NCBI RefSeq assembly: GCF_000003605.2
Contig: NW_003113965.1
Span: 100,539 to 133,095, forward strand
DNA length: 32,557 nucleotides
Origin: Saccoglossus kowalevskii
Taxonomy: Eukaryota; Hemichordata; Enteropneusta; Harrimaniidae
Reading direction: 5' to 3'
Position numbers and translations under genes: made by a program. This document shows positions 10,358 through 22,300 of the stretch, piece by piece (positions within the stretch are counted from its first letter, which is position 1; every line of letters starts with the position of its first letter). The notes beneath the pieces were generated by a model. It was not told the DNA's origin, did not search any database, and worked only from the letters and a program-made list of their open reading frames with translations.

Positions 10358-11118
10358 TTAACTTAAAAGCTTGATACTTGTTATTAATTTTATGAAGGTG
10401 TGGTGTCCCTGGTCATGTAATGATGACCAACGTAGTAATAGCTCGTCCCTGTAGGCCTGGTATATGGGACATTCGAAAATTAGATGTAATTCATCTTCAA
10501 TTATTCTGCTATTGCATAACACACATTTCCTTTCAAAACGATCTATAATATGCATATGGTCAGATTCTATTGCTAATTGGTGACTCGAGCAACAAAGCCT
10601 TGATAACGATTTCCTAAGTTTATTCACACTTACACAGATAATATATGTTTTACAGTATAGTGTCGTTTTACCTGGCAGAACAAATTTAGGCGGCTCATAG
10701 TTGGGCATTCTTCCCGCCATTCCTGTTGCCACGTGTCTCTAATTCTTTGAGCAAAATTTGCAAGGAATTCAATTTCACCCCCCTAATTGATCCACACTAT
10801 CCGAAATCCATATCTATTCAAAATATCTCGATTATGCGTTACCCAGTTAATTTTACCACGTTCGTCTTCCCGTACTAAAAGAAGATACGATTGCTTAGCA
10901 ATCTTACTTTCTTCCATACATAATAATTTTAACCAACATTTGATACATTTAATATATGTACTAGTAAAAACTGGGTAACGTCCTAGTTCAGCTAAATTTG
11001 GGGTACCCCCTTTAACTCCCCGAAATGTTTTACAGTATTTATAATAGACCCGCTCAATACATTGATACTTCTTAAAACCCCAAACTTCAGACCCATAAGG
11101 CAGAATTGGATATATCAA
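10358..11118 (-). pseudogene. LINE ORF2 C-terminal region with zinc-knuckle
   Basis: YPILPYGSEVWGFKK opens the segment, then PNLAELGRYPVF, KQSYLLLVREDERGKINWV and, after a TAG at 10784-10786, EIEFLANFAQRIRDTWQQEW. A frameshift near 10690 leads to KFVLPGKTTLYC, VNKLRKSLSRL, then RKCVLCNSRIIEDELHLIFE with CPIYQAYRDELL (about 10435-10530). The final Cys-x2-Cys ... His-x4-Cys is the putative nucleic-acid-binding knuckle of such ORF2 proteins. The frame stops at 10358-10360. The TAG looks like a single CAG-to-TAG change. The 3' fragment at 3120-3770 carries the same layout. Confidence 0.88.
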
Positions 11119-12390
11119 GAGATCAAAAATGTTAAAATATAATTATATGGCAATTGCCCAAATGTTTTCCTATATCTGTTAACAATATGGAGAGCTTTAC
11201 ATGCTTGGTCTGACAATGTTTCTGTAGCTTTGTGCCAAACATTTCTACTGGAGAAAACAATACCTAAATAATTATAATAAGGGACCACTTCTAAGTTTAG
11301 GCTATTATATGACCATTTCTCAGTTTTCATAACAATACCCCCATTTCTGAAAACAATTATTTTGGTTTTTGATAGATTAACCTTCATTTCCCATTTTTCA
11401 TTAAATAGACTAAGGACGTTTAGCAGTCTCTGTAGACCTATTACAGTAACAGCAAATAAAACAATATCATCTGCATAAAGCAGAATAAACAGGTCTTTCA
11501 ATTCCTGTGTTATTTGAATACCCATGTGACCAGCGTTTTCAAGCATTACTTGCAATTCATTTATAAACATAGCAAAAAGAAAGGGGCTTAATACACAGCC
11601 TTGCCTGACCCCTACTGGACACCTGAACTGTTCTGTGCCATATATTCCCACTCTAACACATGCTTTAACATCTTCGTATATACTCTTAATCATTGTGAGC
11701 ATTTTACGTCTTTTACCATTTTCTAGCAACGACATAAACAACAAGGAGCGGTTGACGGTGTCTAACGATTTTGCGAAGTCCACAAAAAAAAACAATAAAA
11801 TCTGCCACCTTTTTCCCCAAACTATTTTTGAATGATCGCGTACAGAGAGAAAACATTAGTAATGGTGGAAAATTCTTTCCTGAACCCAGCTTGACATTCC
11901 GACAATTTATTATCCACGCCCAATATACAAGTCGTTCATTCATTACAATAGTGAACACTTTTCTAAAGTTATCCAATAATGTGATACCTCGATAATTATT
12001 CACATTGCGGGTGTCTCCACTTTTGTATATTAGGTACGATAACCCTAGTTGACGAACCGGTCGGGAATTTTCCAGAATCAAAAAAAAAGTTAAAAAGCTC
12101 AACAAGATATGGCATCAAAATATTTTCTGTTGTTTTATTAAACTCACTTGGTATCCATCCATCCCCGGTGTTTTGGGGGTTTTTAGTTTTTGGATGGCAG
12201 CTCGAATTTCCGCTTCAGTAATTGGCATGTTTAGAGAGGAGTCTATTAAGTCATCATCCAAATTATGCCCTGTGGTCACTGATTCTGGTAGATTAGACTG
12301 AAATAAATTACAAAAGTAATTAACCCATTTATCTGCCGAAATATCATCTTTTCTCCTTTCCCCCGTAATGATCTGATATTGTCCCATAGG
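11115..12390 (-). pseudogene. LINE reverse transcriptase domain remnant
   Basis: Family blocks appear in order: KWVNYFCNLF; PITEAEIRAAIQKLKTPKTP with GMDGY; IYKSGDTRNVNNYRGITLL (about 11985-12040); KLSECQAGFRKEFST, in a different frame, near 11890-11930; VDFAKSLDTVNRSLL, carrying the first catalytic Asp; GVRQGCVLSPFLFAMFINEL; LLYADDIVLFA with the catalytic YADD at 11466-11477; VNLSKTKIIVF; and YYNYLGIVFSS. The last 226 codons (11115-11795) are a single open frame with all catalytic residues, the best-preserved part of the element. Upstream there is a stop at 12115-12117 and a garbled stretch. A run of nine T in the coding strand (11784-11792) has one base too many to join ADFIVFF to VDFAKSLDT. 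Confidence 0.93.
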
Positions 12391-12860
12391 GTTATATTGC
12401 CTTTCCCGTCCGCTAAAAGTATATTTTTAAGTGATCTTGATACTTATTTTTCCTTAATTTACACACTGACCTGAAATCACGCTTGCATTTTTTATACTCA
12501 TCAAAATCTAACTGGCTATTGAAATCACAAAATTTACGTAGTTTTTTGTATTTGATAGATTTTAATTCTTTACATTCATCGTCAAACCATGGCGCATCAA
12601 TATTTTCGACAATACGAGGCTTAAATTGAACTTTCAAATCTGAACCGGCATATTTTAAAATGTGAATGCATTCCATAGTATTATCGATATTGCCTCTGTC
12701 TAGTGCATCCCGCACTGAACGCCATCTATCGGAATCTGAAACTTTGTCTGTAAATGTAGTCCCAAGTTCCTGTTTCCACTTAAACTTAGTAATTCCATGC
12801 AGTTTTACCCCTACATTAGTCGGTCTAACGCAATAGGGCAGTTCGTGTCTTAGATCCACC
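12390..12860 (-). pseudogene. LINE ORF2 linker between endonuclease and RT
   Basis: This continues the endonuclease frame with a charged segment, including WKQELGTTFTDKVSDSDRW, APWFDDECKELKSIKYKKLR and FDEYKKCKRDFRSVCKLRKN. The PWFD-x2-C-x5 ... Y-x5-R pattern is the common linker of this LINE group. The frame ends at 12413. In the next frame SLKNILLADGKG and then LWDNIRSLRGK are legible before the frame shifts again to KWVNYFCNLF. No enzymatic activity is expected of this part. Confidence 0.8.
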
Positions 12861-13580
12861 CAAGCAACAATAGGCAAATGGTCAGAGTAATCACTTAAAA
12901 GAACTGAGAAGTTCGAAACCGAACTAAAGATAGCCGATGAAAAAATCATACAATCAACAAGGCTACTATGCAAGTAAATTCCCCTTTGGCGTCTGATTCC
13001 TTACGGCCATTCGCAATGTGTATATCAAAGGTTTTACATGGTGAAATTAGGGATCTCTCGTAATTATTTACTACTGTATCTTTTGACTCGGGTGAACATG
13101 TAAAATTATCACTTGAGTATATACCCACTGGTAAATAAGTGAAATTGTCATCTATAATAAAATCATTTAGTTTGGCAGTTCTTGCATTTAGATCCCCAGT
13201 TAACACAATATCCAATTTGGAATAATTGTTTAGAATATTTGTCATACACTCTTCTAAATGATTAACACCGTTTTCATCATGTAACACGTCATATGTTGTG
13301 GAATATTCAGGTGGTATGTAAGCACACAAATAAATAACATCTCTTGAAGAATTAAAGTTAAAAAAATTATTTTGTAAATATAGTATTATCATATCCTGTA
13401 ATTCACACTTTAACAGAGTCACACCATTTACTATGGAATTCTTGACATACTACCCCGCAAGAGTTTCTTCCACGTTTATACAATTTCTTCCTCGGTTTAT
13501 TAAAAATTACATAACCAGGAATATCAGATGATTGTTCAGCTTCAGCCCAAGTTTCCAGAAGACCAATAAGTGTATGTGTA
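12860..13580 (-). pseudogene. LINE endonuclease domain remnant (APE type)
   Basis: In intact elements this domain nicks target DNA to prime reverse transcription. The remnant starts at LIGLLETWAEAE (about 13575), which holds the catalytic Glu of the LxETW block. PGYVIFNKPRKKLYKRGRNS follows, then VIYLCAYIPPEYS, then IVLTGDLNAR (about 13175-13205, with the Asp-Leu-Asn metal site), HIANGRKESDAKGEFTC, SSLVDCMI and finally LLSDYSDHLPIVAW (about 12865-12895, with the Asp-His pair). The order and spacing match the family. A one-base shift near 13425 and a shift with probable loss of a few codons near 12970 break it. The usual first block, which holds the metal-binding Asn, is absent, so the copy seems truncated inside the domain. 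Confidence 0.9.
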
Positions 13581-16241
13581 ACTACTCGTGTAGAACTAAT
13601 TGTGTGGGCAACCCTTGTTTAACACGGTGCTAGAGGAGGACAGAACAAACTATTAGCCATATCCATATGACATGTTTTTAAATGAACAGCTAGTAACATA
13701 GTGCGAATATTTAACAGAAAGCACATTAAACGCGTTCGGAATTATTGTAATTTGAAATCCTCACATTAACAAGCCGATTAATGTTTTGTGTAATGTTATT
13801 CCAAGTAATTATATATAATGTTTATTTGTATTACCTTTAGTACGTACTTCAGCCATAATCATGGCCACGATACAGATATGTTATACAATTATAAACATAT
13901 TACTGGTGTAGTTACGGTTTCTACTGAGTGTGGGGAACTCGGTAGATTAGCTTCATAAATTGGGAGCTAGAGGTATGTACGGGAATCGGTAAGGGCGTAC
14001 ACGGTGAAGAGATACAGAAAGTCCAGTATGCAACGCTTAAAAGGTTTAGGTTTATTCTTAATATACAGTACATCCAATACACGACACGACTGTTCTAACC
14101 ACGAGCTATAAACAAGTCCAAAATGATGACTTATTCAAAGCGGTAAGACTGGACAGTTCGCTGGCAGTCCATTTGACTGCTGTTCCCTCGTCATTAATCG
14201 ACCTGATGTAGAAAAAAGCTTGGTTTAGCACTTGCTTCATATGGATTTCATATTCATATCAATTGCCACCCCGTCGATGTTGCCAATAACCCAAGACATA
14301 AGTAACACATGTACAGTATTAGAAGCTTAGTCTATAAGTTGTGACATGCTTAATATTATTGTTAATGATTTGTGTTAACATGTGTTTTGTTAAATTTTAA
14401 AATGTTATGATTGCATATATACAACGTATATATTTCATTTTTATGCTCAAAATCAAGGTCGGGAACATTTTCATATCACAAAACTTCAGTATATGGCACC
14501 TTCAATGTCACAACTGCCTACTAAAATCAGCTGCTACTCTTTTTCTAATTATTGTAAAATAATAAACTTGGGGAAATTAGCCGAATTGCACATGGGTATG
14601 GGTTTATTAGAAATCGGTTTGTAAACAGTACGGCGAGAATAGATTTCACATCTTCTTACAATTAGAGGGCAAAGCACGCAATTTTCTCGAACTCATTTCT
14701 TTCGTGTAACTGAAAGACATCTTCCCATACCAGCATGACTTCACAAATGAACGTGCATACAACAACAGAGAAAGGCAGCATGTGCAGAAACACGAATAAG
14801 GGCGCACGCCCACTTCCTGAGAACGTGAGAGTCAGTCGTGAGAACGTTGACGTTATTGTCCTTGAATAGCTATTATTTATGTACACGTACTTTTATATTT
14901 CAACAGATTTTTTATATATATATTCCATATAAGGTATATTCCTTTCCTCCCAATTCTATAAGAAACATTAATATATGAAATTCCCGCTATAAGTCATGGA
15001 GTTAAACGGTAATCGTGGCTTATCAGTTTCAATTAATGTGAGAGGCGATTGACGGATGTCGATTTAATCCATATTCGAAAAAACAAATTAATTTTACCAC
15101 AATAATCTGATTTAAATCTAAATCTGAATGGTTTGTTGGACATCTCTTTCGAGATTATCACGTTCCAAGGTCGGATTAGATGAGCCGTCATGAATATCCG
15201 TTTGATTTTTATCAGAAACCTCTATGGGGTGTAAAATTGTCTCAGAAGAAGCTCAACAAGCGTGATATTATTTTCTTGTTTAATCTGGAACGTGTTCGTC
15301 TAATTCAGAACAATTATACAATTGTTATCACTGCAACTAAATAGGAAAAACGAATCAACAGTAAAGTCAGCGGTGTTGTCACACTTGGTAATAGTGGGAG
15401 CCACACTGTCATTATTGTGGTTCTATGGAGTGCGATTAAGCCAACTAATGTTATTTTTAAACACAATTTCGGAATGAAAAAAAAAAACTTGTATGGAGAC
15501 GTGGAATATTACTCTGGCTATCCCACAAACACTTAAACAGGATGCTTAGTTTACCTAATAACGCACGCAGTATTTTGTTTACGTCTTATAAACAAATCCC
15601 AATTACAAGTTATGACATCGACTCATATAGCGACTCAATCGGAACTGTTCGGAAATCATGATGGAAAACGCTGAAAAAAACACCACAAATCAGTAGAAAA
15701 TGCCAGGCCACTACTATCATATTTATCAACGAATGCCAAATATACAATGGCACTGCACACAAACGATCTGTCTAACAGACATACTGTTGGAAGGACGGAC
15801 AGGCGAACAGACATTATTCTACAAGTTCCTGTAAAACGGGGCTAATACATACGATAGTGAGAATATACTCAATATGTACACATTCTGTCAATCAATCATA
15901 GTATAAGTTAATAATATAATTGTATACACTAGATTAAGTTTCATCCTTCATTTTCTAGTGTTAAAACACGGATGTATAAATATTTCGCGAAATAAATGAT
16001 GAATACATGATCGTTCGCAAGGCTGCGTGTTTTCATAATGACGAGCGTCAACACAATAAGCTCACTATCAGTAACCCGTGTAGAAATGTCCCCTCCGCAC
16101 CGACTGTTATATTAGATGCATTGAAATTCCTCGTGAAATATTCATACTTAACGTGCTGAACAATTGTACATAGAGGATGCGAAAGAATTAAATGTATACA
16201 AAATGATATTTGCAGTGTGATTTTTTTTTCTTTGTTGACAG
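13581..16241. other. Non-coding stretch, nothing assigned
   Basis: No gene is recognised. ATATATAC-AAC-GTATATAT at 14415-14433 is a perfect AT-rich hairpin with an eight-pair stem. CACGTTCCA near 15160 recurs inverted near 15290, but no longer terminal repeats surround it. Open frames at 14662-14886 and 16048-16305 (minus) look random. Confidence 0.5.
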
Positions 16242-16327
16242 TAATCGTGTCCACCATACAGTTGTTGATTATGATGATACGATTTATTGGGAGTACATAT
16301 GCCATGACATTAATAGAACAAGACGAG
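16242..16327 (+). CDS. Candidate internal exon of a host gene (86 nt)
   Basis: The stretch is preceded by a long pyrimidine tract, nine T then CTTTGTTGACAG, which is a strong 3' splice site. It is followed by CGAG|GTAAAG, a strong 5' splice site. Two of three frames are open. One reads NRVHHTVVDYDD then TIYWEYICHDINRTRRG, which loosely recalls the VDYD ... YWTD ... I-x-R-x-x-x-G strand of LDL-receptor YWTD propellers, although the T-D of YWTD is replaced by E-Y and the spacing is one residue short in two places. The other frame is IVSTIQLLIMMIRFIGSTYA, which is hydrophobic. No neighbouring exon could be paired with it. The splice signals are seen directly; the gene and the domain are speculation, and a chance pairing of splice-like sequences is quite possible. 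Confidence 0.22.
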
Positions 16328-19300
16328 GTAAAGAAGAGTAGATGTTTCAGAATGTTGAAACACTAGCAACACAGAATAATTTTACTGTCGTTAAAAACGT
16401 GTTGCTATCGAACGAACCGATATGTCGCAGACGTTTCGCAGCGGCGAAACAAGGAGAATCCATTCAAAAATATGTATGAGGAGCTTGGTTGTCACTACGT
16501 AGTCACAACGGCGGTATTACAGTCTATTTAAAAACATAAAACATCTGTGTCACTTGCAGATTACATTTGGCTAGCAGTTAAGTCGGGGAAAATGTGCACC
16601 ATCTACTTTACGTAAAAACGCATACCAGACAATAAATACTATTGATCAAATCAAAACATTGCTACGATCAAAAAAAAATACTATTATTTTGGAATCTAAG
16701 TTGCATTGGCAGTTGCTTGATGTTGAACAATGAAAATGATTCGTATAAAACCAGAACCCATTGGGTGGCAAACAGAAGTAGAACTGATGCTATTGATTGT
16801 TTTTAATGTATTAACTGGCACACTTATATTTAGAGCTGCGAGAATGTGTATTCAGCATTATGATTCCATCTTAAACATTTTGTCATTTCATTCAAGTACA
16901 CAGTGTTCGGATATATAGTAGGTTCCTACCAACAATATATACTGGAGCATTGTTATCCAGCATCTCGAAGGTCATTTTCAAGTCAGTGAGGAGTGTTATG
17001 TAGGCAGCCAGACAGCCAGCGCGATGGTGGTCTGCTTTTGTAGCGTATGAAAACATTATTGTTCTGAACATGCTGAAATAGCGGATGGCGGACGATACAG
17101 AAAAGTCAACTTAGATGCTACAAGAACATGAACTAGTATTTAGTAAACGTATATTGTTAGGTGATTGCGAATATGAATTGTTTTGTTTGAGGGTTAAATA
17201 TTGATCTACATGTTAAGGCTAGGTGCTTACTGAATGATTGACGTCCAATGTTACTCTCGTGTCACTTTTAGAATTCACTGATTGAACAGAACAGGAACTA
17301 ATATCAACAGTGTAATAATATGGTCAGTTTGAAAGGTGTGAGGTTGAATGATGAGAGGGGGCAGTGAGTAAAATATTTCTAAAATTGTATTGCATTTATT
17401 AATTATTGTTGATCGACAATTACCTTGCGCGACGCACTTATTGCGTGACTTCGGTTTATTTTTTTTCTTAACCCAGTTAAGAATGTAACATTCTGCCGTC
17501 ATTTATAAAACCAGACCAAGTGACGGACAAAGTATCTGATTCGTATATTAATTCAAGCTGTTTTACATAACGAAATTAAGTACGGATGGAGTTGTAGCTG
17601 GTTGATGTGGATTTGTACTCATTTATATAAATTATATGTTGTGGTTCATAGCCAAGAGCTGCATGGTTTGTAGAGTAAGCGGAGAAGGCATGAGTTCTCT
17701 AAACCCGTTATTTCCTCTGTTGCTTTTGCGTAAAACAACATTTTAAGGATAGTTTGCAGAGTATTTATTGCAAAATGGTGAAACGAACATATACCATTGA
17801 TGGCAACGTACAACATATAGAATTACATTTCGATTTCCACGCGTTTAGCTCATCTTCTGTATTATTTGCCTTCCGACCTCGTTTCTCGTCCTACGTCATA
17901 TCCTATTGTTCCCAACATTGGTAACCAAGGGTTGTACTCTGCGTGATGCACATTCTATTCTCCATGGCTGTCCATCCATGAAAGTTCTATGCCTGAACTA
18001 TTTACTGACATTCTAAGCAGGTTCAAATGAAGTTCGACTGCGGACAATGTATAGTACATAGTGTATAAGTTAATTTCACACATTTGCTAACCGATAAATG
18101 GAAAGGAAAAGCTTTGTTAGCTTCTCAGCGCCATAAGTGTAGCGTTGTCATGTCGCCCGTTTCCGCCACACGCACGCCACACCGGAAGTGCGTGAATGGG
18201 TATTCTGTGTCCATACATTTTTACGCTACAACTATGACAAGTGAATACTGCAAAGACAATTAGGGCACGTCCATCGAATCGTAATGGGTGTAGATGGTGG
18301 TACATTTCTGCTACATTATCTTATTCATTTCACTGGGTGAACTATAGTCGTAACGGAGAAATGAACATGTTTCAAAAACACAGCAGCTATCTGATTCGGG
18401 TTAATAGAATTGGGACAAAGTGGTGTGGATTATAATGCACAACATGCTGTGAGCGAATTATACATAAAACTACTTCAACTAATTACATAGTCTATTATAG
18501 GTGAAATATGCAAATATGTCGTGGCACAACGACGGCCTATAAACCGCGTTATATCAAGCGCTTGATAGAACCGTATTTTGACATATGCGATGAACATGCA
18601 GTGGTTACACGAGATAAAGTACACTGACAAATGAGTTGTGCTTTTGTCTAGTAAATAAAATACGTCTGAATACTGAGCTCATGACACGTGCGTTTAGGTG
18701 CGGGGTTCATTACTCTAATTGCACAGGATTGACACTTCAGTATCGCAAACGTCACTCTATGTCGTACGTACGTCAAAAATTGACAAGAATGCTCAGTACA
18801 TGTACCGTGACAGATGTTTAAGACTGGAGCCTGACACCCCCCCTATCCCATCCACAGTTTACCCATTTATCGGTACAATTCAATCACATGGGCAATTTCA
18901 CTGCAGGTAGGACATAGGGGGAGGGGATAGAAATCACTATTTTATTCTGTATATGGTTGGAATTTATTCACAAGACCCCCCAGCCTCCCAGAAAGAAGAT
19001 TTTCTGAATTAGCTAAAATATATGTTACATGTTTTCAATCCTTTGGACCCCTTGAAACTGAAATAACGTTCAACCCCTATGAATGTAACGTCCGTCGCCG
19101 TGGAATTGCCCATATGTTTCACTCAGTGAAATGGTGAAATATACGACACAGCATAAATTATATGATAAGTTATGTCCATTTGATAAAGAAACGGCAATTG
19201 TTCGTATTTCCGAATGCGTTTTTTTCTGATGGTTTATAACAATAAAACAAATACTGCAACGAGAGTACTGAATGTGAATCAAACCGTAGTTGTAGGTTAT

Positions 19301-22300
19301 AGCTTCCAAAAACAAATCAACCTGAATATTCTAAGGACGTTTAACTCATCAACATAACCTGTCTCGTTAATTTAGTCACGTCATGAGAAGTTACGAACCC
19401 ATGTGACGCACGATTACGTACAAAATACAATACAATGGGAAAATATATATAACAGAAATAACGTCAGGAATTCATTGTATTGTTCTTACTGCTATTACTG
19501 TATTTACGTAGTATGTTTGGCGACTTTAGGCAGAACACGGAGCGGATATAAAAAGCGACATCTGCGACACAAGATTCGCCGTAAACCAATTGCTTAGCTT
19601 ATAGCTTACTTGTGTAGTATTATGACACCAATTTAGATAGAAAATCCGTGTTAAGTGTTTTTTTTTCCTGAGAACAATGTCGATATCTCGTATAGGATAA
19701 ACGCCGGTGAATGTATTAATAAAACGTACACTATACAATACATGCAGTGTAAGCTAAAACGTTTTCTCGCAAAGACCTTGAAACAATAATATAACGTATT
19801 TGCGACCATATATCCGTATTTTGTTAAAAACAAAATATTTGAGAATGAGGGTATGCATATTACGGCTGCTATGGTTACAAATGTGTACACTATACTCTGT
19901 ATGATACACGCGACTCACTTAAGTTGTCTCAATAGGTTTACTAGTTTTCTTAGGTACTCGATAGCTGGACCCTGGACCAATTGAATTAGAGAGCAAGGGA
20001 TGGTACATACTCCATGTTGTGATAATAACGTTACATCCAGTTCATATAAATGGTTTTGAATAGAATACTATTACTTCGAATAAGCGAATGCCTATGGCTA
20101 CTGGGCATCCAACTAATAGCATAGGAGTAATTTCACGCTATTAAGAAGTACGTATGCACATAATAACGTTGTTCCAAATATGGCGAAACAGTGTATGCTT
20201 ACAGTTTTTAAAGACTTTCGCATTATAATTGAGTCACTAATAATTGACACCATCTTGTCTTTTGCATATTCATATTCGATCTAGAGAAACGTGCTTCCGT
20301 CCCAAATTGTCATGTTTTTATCGCACTCAAAAGAACCAATTTTCCGTGGGGTAATACAATGCTGTGGTAATGCGAATCTGTCAAATGTTTAACAATACCC
20401 ACTGGTTATATGTGGTGCCACGCATAATTTCTGCATAATTTCATATCTGTCGCAGACAAATCTAGAAACAACATACACACATAGACAGACTCAGTCTTAT
20501 TCGCTCACAATCGATCTGAAGTACATGAACATTGCTGAGTCACATTTCAAAATGCAACTATGTGTGCTAGCAATTATGTTCATTTCAACGATAACGGTAA
20601 AACAGTTAGCATTCATCATATTTTTCGGAATATTACAGTTTGCCGTTTATTGTAAGGTAAAATGTGTAGTCTAATTGCTAGAGGTATACTGGAAACTTCC
20701 CAACAACGAATTATTCCCCGTTCAGCCATCATCAAAAAGACCGATTTTCAAACGATTTGTGATCGTCATCAAACCAATCTGCAAAGTAGCGGAAGAAATA
20801 ATGGTTGCTACCCTGAACTGGGATATTAAGTTGTGCATCTGCCTTTTAGATCATTGTTTCCCTCCAAGCAAGGTCCTTTGTACGTTTATCTCTACTCAAC
20901 TGTGAACGAATTACATCTCGATTTTGCGAACTGTTTTCACACAAGCAGATTTGAATACGAATACCGAGGCATAGTTTGAAATAAAGTGTAAATAACATTG
21001 CCAACTGTAGATATGTTTACACAAGTCGTTTAGGGAAATTAGGACAAAAGAAAATATAAAAAGTGTGTCATGTTGTTCCCTTATTTAATCGATAAGTAAA
21101 CTCAATAAATAAAACCGTATATTCTTAGAGAATAAAAGTCACGAATAATTTGTAATCGGAATGTTTTCTTCTTCTACTGTTTACACAATCGATCGAAGCA
21201 AATCTATATGCATTGAGTTTTGTGTATTTTTTTATCACATGTTCGTTGAGAAGTAGGTCAGACAAGGATCGTGGAATTGTCTGATAAGCAGTTCGATGCA
21301 CTAACGTGTCGTTCCATTAGCACTGATGCTTAATATATTTACTAACTCACGCAAAACCGGTTAAATCTATTGTCGTTCGAATTATTCTCCATTGTTAATT
21401 ACTGAAAGTGCGTGAAGCACCTGTCTACTGTACAGTAGATGTTGCCCATCAATCGAGAAGGATAACTTGGGTGAAAAAAGTACATGTGTAGACAATTTAT
21501 ATTATTTTATGTGTGTTGCACACGATTCCTAATATATGTCACTATCGAGCAATCTGTGTGTCGTTAAAACTTAATCAAATATTAACCAAAGACACTGCAG
21601 TCCAAACCACGTGTATGTAAACATTTGATCAATTTCTTATCTTCGTGCAGTGTTCTGAATTTGATTACAGTAACCTTTCAGATGCCAATGGTCGACCTTT
21701 AGATAGTTTTAAATTTAAAATGTTTTATTTGCCACGACGATTAGTTTTTTTTAGTTTTTTTTGGAAGAAATTACATGCGATAAAAATAGAATCACTTCAA
21801 TTGAGATTATCTGTAACCTAGTTTATCTATATCAGTCAAGGATTAAAATTAAAAGTCGATTTGTAAATTTGTAGAACCTCTTAGGTGAATTGTTGTTGAC
21901 TTAGCGAATTGAACAAGATGATTAGTGGTATTGGCTAATGAATACAATGCATAAGTGGGTAGATAAAAATAACAATATTTAGCGCTGAATCTGGAAGAGG
22001 GGTAATTTGGTTTTGTTTAAGCTCTATATAAGTTTTATAAATTGCTCGATTATGTGTGAATAAAGTCGCTAACGATGAACCGACGTATTGGAGTATACAA
22101 ACAAAACAGTTTTTCAAGATACTTTCATGTATTGAGGTGGACAATCTTATGATTTGTTAATATTTCATTTGGCCTTGAAAAATGGCCAATGATTTGCAAC
22201 GACTGAAAAATTGGTGAGCAAAAATTAATTTGTTTTATTAGGAGATTAAGTGGCGGGGTTGAAAAGAATGAGTTGAACCTCGTTTCTAACAGCTATATTA

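Larger units (their letters stand above)
10220..13580 (-). mobile_element. Degenerate 5'-truncated APE-type LINE (non-LTR retrotransposon), ORF2 remnant
   Basis: Reading the minus strand from 13580 gives, in order, an apurinic-type endonuclease, a linker, a reverse transcriptase with YADD, and a C-terminal Cys-His knuckle ending at a stop at 10358, then a 3' UTR. The coding part covers about 3.2 kb, the normal size for ORF2 (about 1,070 codons). No ORF1 precedes it. The frame changes at least seven times (near 13425, 12970, 12415, 11960, 11860, 11790, 11115 and 10690), and in-frame stops include TGA at 12115-12117 and TAG at 10784-10786, so it cannot make protein. Motif content puts it among LINEs that use an APE endonuclease (the Jockey/I/CR1/RTE range); I do not assign the clade. 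The element is dead, but its blocks are clear enough that it is not very old. Confidence 0.93.

Noticed and set aside
15155-15310. CACGTTCCA inverted repeat considered as MITE ends
   Set aside because: Only nine bases match, and neither longer terminal repeats nor flanking target duplications are present.
16730-16918. 62-codon ATG frame with a hydrophobic segment considered as a micropeptide
   Set aside because: Its length is ordinary for random AT-rich sequence and no conservation evidence is available.
19651-19890. Minus-strand hydrophobic frame that could suggest a membrane-protein exon
   Set aside because: It opens at GTG, has no convincing splice sites and resembles no family. Hydrophobic products are common from AT-rich random sequence.
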